From CBDESN01 sp965242495 (GTDB lineage: Bacteria > Pseudomonadota > Alphaproteobacteria > MPNO01): a stretch of 64,000 bases of DNA. The DNA is taken from assembly GCA_965242495.1 (NCBI GenBank), contig OZ251446.1, positions 248,001 to 312,000 of the forward strand, written 5' to 3'. Of the stretch, positions 49,420 through 57,839 are shown in pieces (positions within the stretch are counted from its first letter, which is position 1; each line of letters starts with the position of its first letter). A program made the position numbers and the translations under genes. Under the pieces are notes generated by a model. It searched no databases. It had not been told where the DNA came from and saw only the letters and a list, made by a program, of their open reading frames with translations.

Positions 49420-50994
49420 CTACGCCGCCCCGGCGAGCGGGGCGGACAGATGCGCGGCCTCCCTGGCCGTCGCCACCATCTCGGGCGTGGAGAACAGCAG
49501 CGACTTGATCACCAGCGGCACCACGTCGGTGGGGCGGATCGGCGCGCCGATGTCCACGTAGTCGAAATCCGCGAGGCGGACGCCGTCCACCGAGACGATT
49601 CCGCTCCGCACTCCCAACTCCTTCTCGAGGATGGCGCCGATGGTCCTGCCGGCGTCGCCGTCCATCATCAGGATGACGGGCTTGCCGAGCGAGATCGTTT
49701 CGGCGAGCCCTCGCCGGACGCCGTCGGCCAGGCGATGAAGCCGGTCGTGGAGCGGCGGGCCCCGCCAGCGGAACGCCACCGCGACGTGGCTTCGGCGGAC
49801 GTCGACGTCGTTGCGCCGCAGCGCGTTCGCGATCTCGCCGGCGACCCGGTCCGGCTCGATCGCCCCGCTCAGATCGAGCCGCATGTCCACCACCGGGACG
49901 TTCCGCGCCGGCAGTATCCGCTCGTCCGACACCAGGATGGTGTTGCCGCTCACCTGCACCGAGAACTGCGACGCCCCGACCACGGTGGCGCGGATTCCGG
50001 CGCCCGGGTCGTAGACCGGGTAGGGGATGCGGCGGTCGGCCAGAGCGTGATGGAGATGATGCGCCAGCGACTTGCCGAGATCGCCGTGGACGTCGGTCTC
50101 CCGCTCGAACACGTATTCCGAGACGCCGCCGGAGAAGGAGATCACCTCGGGTTCGGGCGAAGGAGGGAGCGGCGGGGTGACCAGCAGGTCGCGCGCCAAG
50201 CCTTCCGGTTCGTCCCGGCGGATCAGCGTCACCAGCGCCTCCGCCATCTTGCGGACGAAGGCCCGCCGGTCGTCGGCCGCCAGCGGCCGGCCGGGGACCG
50301 GCGTCACGCCCGCGGCCTCGGCGATCCGGAGCGCCGGCCCTTCGATGCGGACGATGCGGCCGGCGTCGTCGAAGGCGAGGAGCCGGCCGCCGACCGCCGC
50401 CGCGGCGTTGTGCAGAACCGCGCCGTCGGCGCAGAGCGCGAACTTGGTCGTTCCGCCGCCGATGTCGACGTTGAGGAAGGTCTTGCGCTCGGACTTCGAC
50501 AGCCGGACGGCGCCCGATCCATGCGCCGCCATGACCGCTTCGAGGTTGTGTCCGGCCGACGCGCAGACGAATTTCCCCGACTCCTCGGCGAACAGTTCGG
50601 CGAGGGCCTGCGCGTTGGCGCGCTTGAGCGCCTCGCCGGTCAGGATGACCGCGCCGCTGTCGACGTCGTCCGCGTCCAGCCCGGCCTGCGCATAGCCTTC
50701 GCCCACGAAGGCGCGCAGCGCCTCGGCGTCGATGGTGTAGTCGGCGCGGTAGGGCGTCAGCAGGATCGGCGAACGCCACAGAACCTGGCGGTCGACGACG
50801 ACGAAGCGGCTCGACAGCGCCTCGGCCAGGCGCTGGAGATGGACGCGGGCGAACATCAGATGCGACGTCGAGGAGCCGATGTCGACCCCGACGGTGGTCA
50901 GCTCGACGTTGTCCGCCTTCCAGATCGTGTCGCTGATGAATTCGGCCTCGCGCTCGGAAGCGGGATGGAAATGCGCGTAATCGAGCTCGTGCAT
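49420..50994 (-). CDS. EutA-like ethanolamine ammonia-lyase reactivating factor
   Basis: Known: EutA reactivates ethanolamine ammonia-lyase by swapping damaged adenosylcobalamin, using ATP; it has an actin/Hsp70-like fold. Seen: 524 residues; TTVGVDIGSSTSHLMFARVH (phosphate-1 loop), FLNVDIGGGTTKFALCADG (phosphate-2 loop), and VISFSGGVSEYVFERE, AGIRATVVGASQFSVQVSGN and VDGVRLADFDYVDIGAP follow the full EutA pattern. The lyase genes eutB and eutC are absent from the window. The last 60 residues are present and normal. It is near a bicupin gene (82 bp upstream, same strand), which may be an operon partner. Confidence 0.85.
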   Translation of the reverse strand: MHELDYAHFHPASEREAEFISDTIWKADNVELTTVGVDIGSSTSHLMFARVHLQRLAEALSSRFVVVDRQVLWRSPILLTPYRADYTIDAEALRAFVGEGYAQAGLDADDVDSGAVILTGEALKRANAQALAELFAEESGKFVCASAGHNLEAVMAAHGSGAVRLSKSERKTFLNVDIGGGTTKFALCADGAVLHNAAAAVGGRLLAFDDAGRIVRIEGPALRIAEAAGVTPVPGRPLAADDRRAFVRKMAEALVTLIRRDEPEGLARDLLVTPPLPPSPEPEVISFSGGVSEYVFERETDVHGDLGKSLAHHLHHALADRRIPYPVYDPGAGIRATVVGASQFSVQVSGNTILVSDERILPARNVPVVDMRLDLSGAIEPDRVAGEIANALRRNDVDVRRSHVAVAFRWRGPPLHDRLHRLADGVRRGLAETISLGKPVILMMDGDAGRTIGAILEKELGVRSGIVSVDGVRLADFDYVDIGAPIRPTDVVPLVIKSLLFSTPEMVATAREAAHLSAPLAGAA

Positions 50995-51076
50995 GCTGCC
51001 CTCGCGATGGCGGCGCCGGGGGCGGGAGGCCGGAGGCGGGAGGAAGGAGAGGGGCGGCGGGCCGCGGGGCGGCGTC

Positions 51077-52201
51077 TCACTCGGCGGCGAGATAGGGGCT
51101 CTCGTCGATCAGCCGGCCCATGCGCGACTCGACCCCGTTCCGGCGCAGCGCCTCCAGGAACATCCGGTGGACGCGGGGGTCCTGGTCGCCGTACTCGATC
51201 TGGTCGCCGCCGGCCTTGACGCTCACGTCGCCGCCGGCGAACAGCCGCCGCTTGGATTCGGTGAGCGGGTAGCGGAGCGAACCGAAGGCGACCGGGAAAT
51301 AGCGCGCCGGCGCGGGGCTGGTGTTGAAATGCTGGTGGAACATCAGGTCCGCCGGCGCGAACACCACGCCGTGGCGCCAGTCGTAGCGCATGAAGTCCTC
51401 GTCGCCCTCCCACCAGCACAGCGAGAATCCCTCGCCGGTCACCCAGTAGACGTGGAAGTCGGGGCCGTGGCGGTGCGCTTTCTTGTAGGTGCCGACCGGC
51501 ATTTCCGAACAATGGGCGTGCATCGTGCCTTCGGCCAGGATGAACATGATGTTGGACGAGCCCTCGCCGCGTTCGGGCCATTCGCGCAGTTCGAACCGGC
51601 TCACGTCGGGGACGAAGTTGGTCTCCCACATATGCTTGCCCGGCCGCTTGGCGATGAAGTCGCCTTCGCCCGAGAAGTGGGTCTCCCGGCCTTCGCGCTC
51701 CGGGAAGCGGAACGGGTTGCCGAAGATGAACTCGTCGTTGTGGAAGCAGTTCATCATCAGCGGCGCGCTGGTCGAGGAGGCGAGCTTCGCCGCTTCCACG
51801 CCCGAGCCGTTGAAGTGCCGGTATTTGCAGTTGAGCGGCAGCGCGAAGACGCTCTTCTCGCCCCATTCGAAGCTGTGCGTGCGCCCGTCGGCGGTTTCGA
51901 TCGTGGTGCTGCCGGTCCCCGACAGCACGTAGACCACCTCTTCGAACAGATGCTGCTGCGGCTCGGTGTGCTGGCCGGGTCGGAGTTCGAGCAGGAACAC
52001 GGACATGAAGTCGCCGCGCCCCTTGAGGTGGACGAACGCCGCGTTGCAGCCGTAGCGCGGCCATGGCCTGGTCTCGACCTGGAACAGGTCGACGCAGAAA
52101 TCCTCGTGGATCGGCGGTCCTTCCCCCTCGCACCAGAGCAGATAGGTGTCTTCGAGGAATCCTTCGCCGGTTACGTCTCTCTCGTTCCGATAGATGGCCA
52201 T
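51077..52201 (-). CDS. Bicupin dioxygenase-like protein
   Basis: Seen: 374 residues with two cupin barrels. The first has LRPGQHTEPQQHLFEEVVYV (GxHxxxxxH...E) near 74-93; the second has HRHGPDFHVYWVTGEGFSL near 255-275. DFCVDLFQVETRPWPRYGCN and SSTSAPLMMNCFHNDEFIF are conserved in bacterial two-cupin proteins related to gentisate/hydroxynaphthoate dioxygenases. Metal-binding His/Glu are present in both halves. ATG 52201 (MAIYRNERDVTG) was chosen as it gives the normal N-terminus. It is divergent from the GMC oxidoreductase gene. Function beyond metal-dependent ring or C-C cleavage is open. Confidence 0.8.
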   Translation of the reverse strand: MAIYRNERDVTGEGFLEDTYLLWCEGEGPPIHEDFCVDLFQVETRPWPRYGCNAAFVHLKGRGDFMSVFLLELRPGQHTEPQQHLFEEVVYVLSGTGSTTIETADGRTHSFEWGEKSVFALPLNCKYRHFNGSGVEAAKLASSTSAPLMMNCFHNDEFIFGNPFRFPEREGRETHFSGEGDFIAKRPGKHMWETNFVPDVSRFELREWPERGEGSSNIMFILAEGTMHAHCSEMPVGTYKKAHRHGPDFHVYWVTGEGFSLCWWEGDEDFMRYDWRHGVVFAPADLMFHQHFNTSPAPARYFPVAFGSLRYPLTESKRRLFAGGDVSVKAGGDQIEYGDQDPRVHRMFLEALRRNGVESRMGRLIDESPYLAAE

Positions 52202-52397
52202 GGCGTGTGACGATCTCCGCTTTCCGCTGCGCTCTCCCGCGCCGAACGCGGTTGGGCTGCTATGGCTGGGCTGCGCTCCGGCCGGGCGACGGCCATACAT
52301 AGCGGGCCGGGGCGTCGGACTCAAACCCGGATCGCTTCCGCCGGCCCGCCCCGGCTGGCCCCGCGCCGCCGATTGGTGTATTGCGCTTGGCCTCGGG

Positions 52398-52433
52398 CGC
52401 GGCGGGGGCGCGGCGGGGGCGCGGCGGGGCGAG
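52398..52433. repeat. GC-rich tandem repeat before the GMC oxidoreductase
   Basis: Three or so near-identical units of GGGGGCGCGGC lie just before the ATG at 52438 and include its ribosome-site region. Such a tract can slip and change leader length. Confidence 0.6.
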
Positions 52434-52437
52434 GGCG

Positions 52438-54132
52438 ATGCAGTACGATTACGTCATCTGCGGCGGCGGCTCGGCCGGCTGCGTGCTCGCCAACCGGCTG
52501 TCGGCCAGGAGCGCCAACAAGGTGCTGCTGATCGAGGCCGGCATGGACACGCCGCCCGAGCGGGTGCCCAGGGACGTCCTCGATTCCTATCCGCTGGTCG
52601 CCTATTTCAATCCGGCCTTCCAATGGACCGACCTCCGGGTCCATCTCGAACCCCGGTCGCACAACGCGCCCCGGACGCCGCCGCGGCGGCGTTACGAGCA
52701 GGCGCGGGTGATGGGCGGCGGGTCGAGCATCAACGCCCAGCTGGCCAACCGGGGCGCGCCGGGCGACTACGACGAATGGGCCGAGCTGGGCGCCGCCGGC
52801 TGGGATTGGCGGGGCGTGCTGCCCTATTTCCGCAAGCTCGAACGCGACGTGGACTTCGACGGCCCCTTTCACGGGCGGGACGGACCGATCCCGGTGCGCC
52901 GCATCTTTCCCGACGCCTGGCCCGGCTACGCCAAGGCGGCGGGCGAGGCGTTCGCGCATAAGGGCTACGCCTATCGCGCCGACCAGAACGCGGAATTCGA
53001 GGACGGCTACTTCCCGATCGCCATTTCGAACCTCTACGACCGCCGCGTGTCCGCCGCCATCGGCTATCTCACGCCCACGGTGCGCCAGCGCCCGAACCTG
53101 ACGATCCTGGCCGAGACCCGCATCAAGCGCATCCTGTTCCAAGGCGCGCAGGCGGTCGGGGTCGAGGCGGCGCGCGCCGGCGGCGCGGAGACGATACGCG
53201 GGCGCGAGATCGTCGTCTGCGCCGGCGCGATCCATTCCCCGGCGCTGCTCCTCCGCTCGGGCGTGGGGCCGGCGGCGCAGCTCGGGGAGCACGGCGTCGA
53301 CGTGGTCGCCGATGTCCCGGCGGTGGGGCGCAATCTCGGCGAGCACCCGGCGGTCGGGGTCTCGGCCTATGTCCGGCCGCAGGCGCGGCTGCCCGACGCC
53401 ATGCGCCGCCATTTGTTCGTGGCGCTCCGCTATTCGTCGGGGATCGCCGGCGGCGTTCCGGGCGACATGTTCTGCAACGCGGTGACCAAATCGGCCTGGC
53501 ACCCGCTCGGCGTCCGGCTCGGGTCGTTCCTGCTGTGGATCAACAAGTCCTACTCGCGCGGACAGGTGACGCTGAACGGCGCGGATTGGCGCGCCGAACC
53601 CTATGTCGAGTTCAACCTGGCCTCCGACCCGCGCGACCTCGAACGGCTCAAGCAGGGGGTCCGTTTCCTGGCCGAACTGTTCGACGCCCCGTCGATGAAG
53701 GCGATCGCGGTCGACCCGTTCCCGTCGAGCTATTCCGAGCGGGTGCGCGACGTGGGCGTCGTCAACGCCCGGAACTACCTCCGCACCGGCGCGCTGGCGA
53801 AGCTCATGGACGGGCCCGGCTGGCTCCGCCGCTACCTCATCCGCCGCGTCGTCACCGGCGGCGACCGCCTCCAGGCGCTGCTGGCGGACGACCAGGCGCT
53901 CGAGGACTACGTCCGCCGCAGCGTGCACGGGGTGTGGCACGCCTCCTGCACCTGCCGCATGGGGCGGGCGGACGATCCGACCGCGGTCACCGATCCGGCG
54001 GGCCGGGTGCGCGGGGTCGCCGGCCTCCGGGTGGTCGACGCCTCGGTAATGCCGTCCACGCCGCGCGCCAACACCAACGTCCCGACCCTGATGGTCGCCG
54101 AGAAGATGGCCGACGCGATCCTCGCCGGGTAG
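52438..54132 (+). CDS. GMC-family FAD oxidoreductase (choline dehydrogenase-like)
   Basis: Oxidises an alcohol. Seen: 564 residues; FAD motif YVICGGGSAGCVLANRLS at the N-terminus with Glu in LLIEAGMD, the second GMC signature GGGSSINAQLANRGAP near 98-113, IVVCAGAIHSPALLLRSGVG, and the C-terminal active-site His in VWHASCTCRMG and Asn in RANTNVPTLMVAEKMA. The family normally has GT in place of SC before CRMG; the HASCTCRMG here is unusual but has the catalytic His. It starts a two-gene unit with the UbiD-type decarboxylase 35 bp downstream. Substrate may be an aromatic alcohol, given the company. Confidence 0.93.
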   Translation: MQYDYVICGGGSAGCVLANRLSARSANKVLLIEAGMDTPPERVPRDVLDSYPLVAYFNPAFQWTDLRVHLEPRSHNAPRTPPRRRYEQARVMGGGSSINAQLANRGAPGDYDEWAELGAAGWDWRGVLPYFRKLERDVDFDGPFHGRDGPIPVRRIFPDAWPGYAKAAGEAFAHKGYAYRADQNAEFEDGYFPIAISNLYDRRVSAAIGYLTPTVRQRPNLTILAETRIKRILFQGAQAVGVEAARAGGAETIRGREIVVCAGAIHSPALLLRSGVGPAAQLGEHGVDVVADVPAVGRNLGEHPAVGVSAYVRPQARLPDAMRRHLFVALRYSSGIAGGVPGDMFCNAVTKSAWHPLGVRLGSFLLWINKSYSRGQVTLNGADWRAEPYVEFNLASDPRDLERLKQGVRFLAELFDAPSMKAIAVDPFPSSYSERVRDVGVVNARNYLRTGALAKLMDGPGWLRRYLIRRVVTGGDRLQALLADDQALEDYVRRSVHGVWHASCTCRMGRADDPTAVTDPAGRVRGVAGLRVVDASVMPSTPRANTNVPTLMVAEKMADAILAG

Positions 54133-54167
54133 GCGATCGGGGCGCGGCCGGGAAGGAGTGCGAACCC

Positions 54168-55787
54168 ATGCCGGCGAGTTTCCGACGGTTGCTGGAGGAG
54201 CTCCGCGCCGCGGGCCAGCTGATCGAGATCGATCGCCCGGTGGACATCCGCCATATCGCGACGCTGGTGGACCAGTCCGACAAGGCCCTCCTGTTCAACG
54301 ACGTGGCCGGCTACGACATGCCGGTGGCCTCGGGCGTCATCAACGACCGGGATCGGCTGTCGGTCGCGTTCGGCTGCCCGTTCGGCGACATCGAGGCCAG
54401 GGTGCGCGACGGGCTCGACCGGCCCGTCGAGCCCGTCATGGTCAATTCGGGACCGGTCCGCGAGGTCTATCGCGAAGGCGCCGAGGTCGATCTCTTCCGC
54501 CTGCCCATCCCGTTGTTCTCGGTGCTCGACGGCGGGCCGATGATCACCGCCGGCGTCACCCTGTCGCGGGACCCGGACGGCGAGACCGGCCTCAACGCCG
54601 GCGTCTATCGCTACCTGGTCCGGGAGAAGGACCTCACCGGCATCGACATCGTAACCCCCAACAACCTGCGGAAATTCGCCGACAAGGCCTGGCGCAGGGG
54701 CGAGGCGCTGCCGATCTCGATCAACGTCGGGACCCACGCCTGCGAGGTGGTCGCCGCGACCTACAAGGCCGCGGTCGGCGTCGACGAACTCGCGATCGCC
54801 GGCGGGATGCGGGGCGAGGCGCTGCGGTTGACGCCGTGCCGGACGATCGACATGCCCTGCATCGCCGACGCCGAGATCGTTCTCGAAGCGGAGATCCTGC
54901 CCACCGGCTGGACCCGGCCCGAGGGGCGGTTCGGCGAGTTCACCCGCCTGATGGGCGGGCTCCACTGGAACCCCCATGTGCGCGTCAAGGCGGTCTCGAT
55001 GCGCCGGCAGGCGATCTATTACGCCCTGCACATGCCGTGGGAGAACATCTGGCCGTCGGGGCCGATCTACGAAGCCGCGCTGCGCCGCGCGCTGGCCGAG
55101 GCCGGGGTGCAGACGACCGCGGTCAACGTCACGCCGGGCGGCTGCTGTCACTGGCATGCGGTCGTCGCCATCAAGCCGCTGCCGGGCGACGGCAAGAACG
55201 CCATCCTGGCGGCGCTGTCGGTCGCCGACATGAAGCACGTCACCGTGGTGGACGACGACGTCGACGCGTTCGATCCGATGGACGTGGAATGGGCCGTCGC
55301 CACCCGGGTCCAGGCGGACCGCGACGTGGTGATCGTCTCCGGCGCGCGTTCGAAGCCGCTCGACCCGAGCCTTCGCATCACGCCCGGCAGGATCCCGACC
55401 ACGGCGAAGATGGGCGTCGACGCGACGATTCCGGACGACGTCCCGCGCGAACGCTTCCAGCGCATCGCCTACGCCTATGCCGGCGAAGTGAAGCTGGCCG
55501 ACTATCTCGGCCCCGCCGACGGGGCCGCGGCGCCGGCGGGGCCGGCGGCCGCGGCGGCCCCGGTGGCCGCCGCCGACGTCCCGGCGCTGTCGCGGCGCAT
55601 ACGGGCGGCGATCGCCGACGCGCCGCTCTATTTCGCCGAACTCGCCGAACGCTTCGCCGAACGGGGGTTCCCGGCGGTCGCGCGGGCCGTGGGCGAGCTC
55701 CACCGGTCGGGCGAGTTGTGGCAGGACCGCGAAGGCCGCCTCTGCCTCAGGGATTCGGCCTTCGCGGCCGAGCCGCCGAAGGCGTGA
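54168..55787 (+). CDS. UbiD-family decarboxylase with a C-terminal winged-helix-like extension
   Basis: Reversible decarboxylase using prenylated FMN. Seen: 539 residues; FRRLLEELRAAGQLIEID opening, INVGTHACEVVAATYKAAVGVDELAIAGGMRGEALRL is the core, with catalytic Arg and Glu in ILPTGWTRPEGRFGEFTRLMG and the acidic HVTVVDDDVDAFDPMDVEWAVATRVQ region. These match non-UbiD-pathway members that act on phenolic or heteroaromatic acids. After residue 445 comes an Ala/Pro linker and about 75 residues (SRRIRAAIADAPLYFAELAERF) resembling a winged helix, which UbiD lacks. The prFMN-making UbiX gene is not nearby. It overlaps the convergent Rieske gene by 41 bp. Confidence 0.9.
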   Translation: MPASFRRLLEELRAAGQLIEIDRPVDIRHIATLVDQSDKALLFNDVAGYDMPVASGVINDRDRLSVAFGCPFGDIEARVRDGLDRPVEPVMVNSGPVREVYREGAEVDLFRLPIPLFSVLDGGPMITAGVTLSRDPDGETGLNAGVYRYLVREKDLTGIDIVTPNNLRKFADKAWRRGEALPISINVGTHACEVVAATYKAAVGVDELAIAGGMRGEALRLTPCRTIDMPCIADAEIVLEAEILPTGWTRPEGRFGEFTRLMGGLHWNPHVRVKAVSMRRQAIYYALHMPWENIWPSGPIYEAALRRALAEAGVQTTAVNVTPGGCCHWHAVVAIKPLPGDGKNAILAALSVADMKHVTVVDDDVDAFDPMDVEWAVATRVQADRDVVIVSGARSKPLDPSLRITPGRIPTTAKMGVDATIPDDVPRERFQRIAYAYAGEVKLADYLGPADGAAAPAGPAAAAAPVAAADVPALSRRIRAAIADAPLYFAELAERFAERGFPAVARAVGELHRSGELWQDREGRLCLRDSAFAAEPPKA

Positions 55788-56829
55788 ACGACGGCGGCGG
55801 GGGCGGGGGGTCGTTCTCCGCCGCGATGCGGTCGGCGAGCATACGCCGCAGCGCCAGCCCCGGGCCGTCGACGTTGATGTCGATCATCCGCCGCCCCGCG
55901 GTCGCGGCGAGGCTCGCCTGTTGCGCCGCCAGGATCTCCACGTCCTCCAGGAACACGTCGCGGAAGCCCTTGCGGTAGATCTCGTCGACGGTTTCGCTGT
56001 CCTGGGCGAAGCGCCGGGCGTGGGCGTAGAAGTAGTGGGTGGTGGCCGCGGTCTCCGGCGTCACGCTGTTGGCGTTGTGGAACTCGATCCCCCGGCTGCG
56101 GTCGCCGTCCGGCGCGCCGCCGCCGGCCTCGGCGCATCCGGCGAAGACGTCGGTATGGCCGGGCGGGGCGCTTTCCACGATCTGCCAGCGATCGACGTTG
56201 CCGGCGAACCCGCCGAAGGTCCGGTACATGGGCGGCGGCGCGGAATCGAGAATCCAGCGGGTCATGCGGACGAACCCGTCGCCCCGCTCGGTTTCGGCCG
56301 GGACGTCGGCGACCGCCCCGGTGCCGATGCTGCCGGCATGGACGAAGCTCAGATGCGACAGGTCCAGCAGGTTGTCGTTGACCAGCCGGTAGTCGCATTC
56401 GACGTGGAGCGGCGGGTCGCCCTTGACCACCTTCCAGTCGGGGTGATCCATCCACCACCAGTCCGGCAGCCGGGTTTCGTCGGCGCGCGCCGGATCGCCC
56501 ATCCAGACCCATATCAGCCGGTGCTTCTCGATCGCCGGGTAGCGATGGACCCGCGCCGCCGGCGGCGGCGCGTCCCGCCGCGGCGCGCGGATGCATTCCC
56601 CCGTCGCGTCGAACGTCATGCCGTGATAGCCGCAGCGGATCCCGTCGCCCTCGACCGTCCCCAGCGACAGCGGCAGCCCCCGGTGGCGGCAGCGGTCCGC
56701 GAGGGCGACCGGGCGGCCGTCGCGCCGCCGATAGAGCGCCACCGGCTCGTCCAGCAGCCTGCGCGCCAGCGGCGTCCGTCCGACCTCGTGGTCCCAGGCC
56801 GCGGCGTACCAGCAGTTGCGCAGGAACAT
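55747..56829 (-). CDS. Rieske non-haem iron oxygenase, alpha subunit (second copy)
   Basis: Seen: 360 residues; MFLRNCWYAAAWDHEVGRTP start, Rieske ligands C47-R-H49 and C66-G-Y-H69, and iron motif VNDNLLDLSHLSFVHAG with the Asp and two His. It is paralogous to the protein at 30295-31329 but not adjacent to a NicX gene. The C-terminus is Pro-rich and extends 15 residues past the usual end; its coding overlaps the ubiD-type gene on the other strand by 41 bp. It precedes nothing on its strand except an intergenic gap, and apt is 6 bp upstream on the same strand. No reductase gene is near. Role: ring hydroxylation or demethylation. Confidence 0.92.
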   Translation of the reverse strand: MFLRNCWYAAAWDHEVGRTPLARRLLDEPVALYRRRDGRPVALADRCRHRGLPLSLGTVEGDGIRCGYHGMTFDATGECIRAPRRDAPPPAARVHRYPAIEKHRLIWVWMGDPARADETRLPDWWWMDHPDWKVVKGDPPLHVECDYRLVNDNLLDLSHLSFVHAGSIGTGAVADVPAETERGDGFVRMTRWILDSAPPPMYRTFGGFAGNVDRWQIVESAPPGHTDVFAGCAEAGGGAPDGDRSRGIEFHNANSVTPETAATTHYFYAHARRFAQDSETVDEIYRKGFRDVFLEDVEILAAQQASLAATAGRRMIDINVDGPGLALRRMLADRIAAENDPPPPPPSFTPSAARPRRPNP

Positions 56830-56835
56830 CGGCGG

Positions 56836-57429
56836 TCACTCGTCGTAGGCGATCAGCGTCGTCAGCGGCACGTCGATCCTGTCGCGCCCGCCGAGGAAGG
56901 CGAGCTCGATGATGCAGGCCGCCCCGCGCACGTCGGCCCCGACCTTGCGCAGCAGCGCGATCGCCGACGACATCGTCCCGCCGGTCGCCAGCAGGTCGTC
57001 GAGCACCACGACCTTGAGGCCGGGCGCGATCGCGCCCGCCTGGATCTCGACCGTATCGGTCCCGTATTCGAGCTCGTAGCTGTGCGAGATCGTAGCCCCC
57101 GGCAGCTTGCCTCGCTTGCGCACCATCGAGAATCCGCAGCCCAGACGATGCGCCAGCGGCGCGGCGACCAGGAAGCCCCGCGACTCGATCCCGATGAGGC
57201 GCTCCGGCGCGTGCCGCCCGACCGCTTCGGCGAGCCGTTCGACGGTGACCCGCCACGCCTCCGCGTGCTCGAGCAGCGTCGAGATGTCGTAGAACAGGAT
57301 CCCCGGCTTGGGGAAGTCCGGTACCTCGCGGATATGGTCCTTCAGGTCTGCGACCAACTTCTCTGCGCTCCCGATTCCCGCGGCGCCGCCGCCCGCCCAT
57401 GCTACAGAGCCGCCCCGCCGCGCGTCCAT
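56836..57429 (-). CDS. apt: Adenine phosphoribosyltransferase
   Basis: Salvages adenine to AMP with phosphoribosyl pyrophosphate. Seen: about 197 residues from the ATG at 57427-57429; core IREVPDFPKPGILFYDISTLL, then GIESRGFLVAAPLAHRLG, RKRGKLPGATISHSYELEYG and the PRPP loop VVVLDDLLATGGTMSSA, the complete APT pattern. The MITE at 57434 abuts this ATG at a distance of 4 bp, so any leader that once lay there is gone. Translation may instead begin at a TTG near residue 24 (LVADLKDHIREV), after GGGAGCGCAGAGAAG, which would give the family's usual length of about 175. The Rieske gene begins 6 bp downstream. Confidence 0.92.
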   Translation of the reverse strand: MDARRGGSVAWAGGGAAGIGSAEKLVADLKDHIREVPDFPKPGILFYDISTLLEHAEAWRVTVERLAEAVGRHAPERLIGIESRGFLVAAPLAHRLGCGFSMVRKRGKLPGATISHSYELEYGTDTVEIQAGAIAPGLKVVVLDDLLATGGTMSSAIALLRKVGADVRGAACIIELAFLGGRDRIDVPLTTLIAYDE

Positions 57430-57433
57430 AGCG

Positions 57434-57637
57434 TGTCCGGGTTCACTACATATGAGACGCCGGGTGGGCCTCCGGGAGCGGCGCGTCAAGCCGCTTCGGC
57501 TCCTTCGCTACGCTCCGGCCCGCCGCTCCCGGAGGCTCCGAGGGCATTCATGGCCGTAAGCAAGCTTCCGGCCATGAGAAGGACCGGATACCGACCGGCG
57601 CGATGGGCCGCGTCTCACATGTGTCTGGACCAGGACA
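57434..57637. mobile_element. 204-bp non-autonomous IS481-derived MITE
   Basis: Its left end TGTCCGGGTTCACTACAT is identical to the right end of the IS481 element at 26286-27426, and its right end (inward TGTCCTGGTCCAGACACATG) matches the IS left end with one change. It is flanked by AGCG on both sides, a 4-bp target duplication. No coding sequence remains. An internal hairpin (CCTCCGGGAGCGGC with GCCGCTCCCGGAGG) fills the middle. A truncated relative is at 8455-8571. It lies directly upstream of apt. Confidence 0.9.
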
Positions 57638-57704
57638 AGCGGAGGCGCGACGGGCCGCGTCTTCCGGCGCTCCCTCCACGACCGCCCGCCGACGGCGGCG
57701 CGGG

Positions 57705-57755
57705 GCGCAACGCGCCGCCGGGTTTCCGTCCGGCATAGGCGCCGTCGGCGAAGAC
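57705..57755 (-). mobile_element. 51-bp IS5-type transposase scrap fused to the HEPN relic
   Basis: The minus strand reads VFADGAYAGRKPGGALR, matching VFIDGTYAGQKLDGALR of the relic at 17410-17692; the nucleotide identity is high over 51 bp. It joins the HEPN fragment in frame at a stretch (GTCTTCGCCGAC) that both parents would share. Confidence 0.6.
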
Positions 57756-57839
57756 ACCGGCATCTCCCATACCGCGCAAGGCGGACGGATCCCGCTCGGC
57801 GGCGTCAAGGAGCGCGAGCGCCTGCTTGCGGTCGCTCAT
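57744..57839 (-). pseudogene. HEPN-domain toxin N-terminal fragment
   Basis: Seen: ATG 57837-57839 opens MSDRKQALALLDAAERDPSA, LRGMGDAGVFAD, the standard first helix of HEPN proteins paired with MNT nucleotidyltransferases. After codon 32 the frame becomes IS5 transposase sequence. The catalytic RxxxxxH of HEPN is lost, so this is a relic. It overlaps the end of the MNT gene, as in intact modules. Confidence 0.7.
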
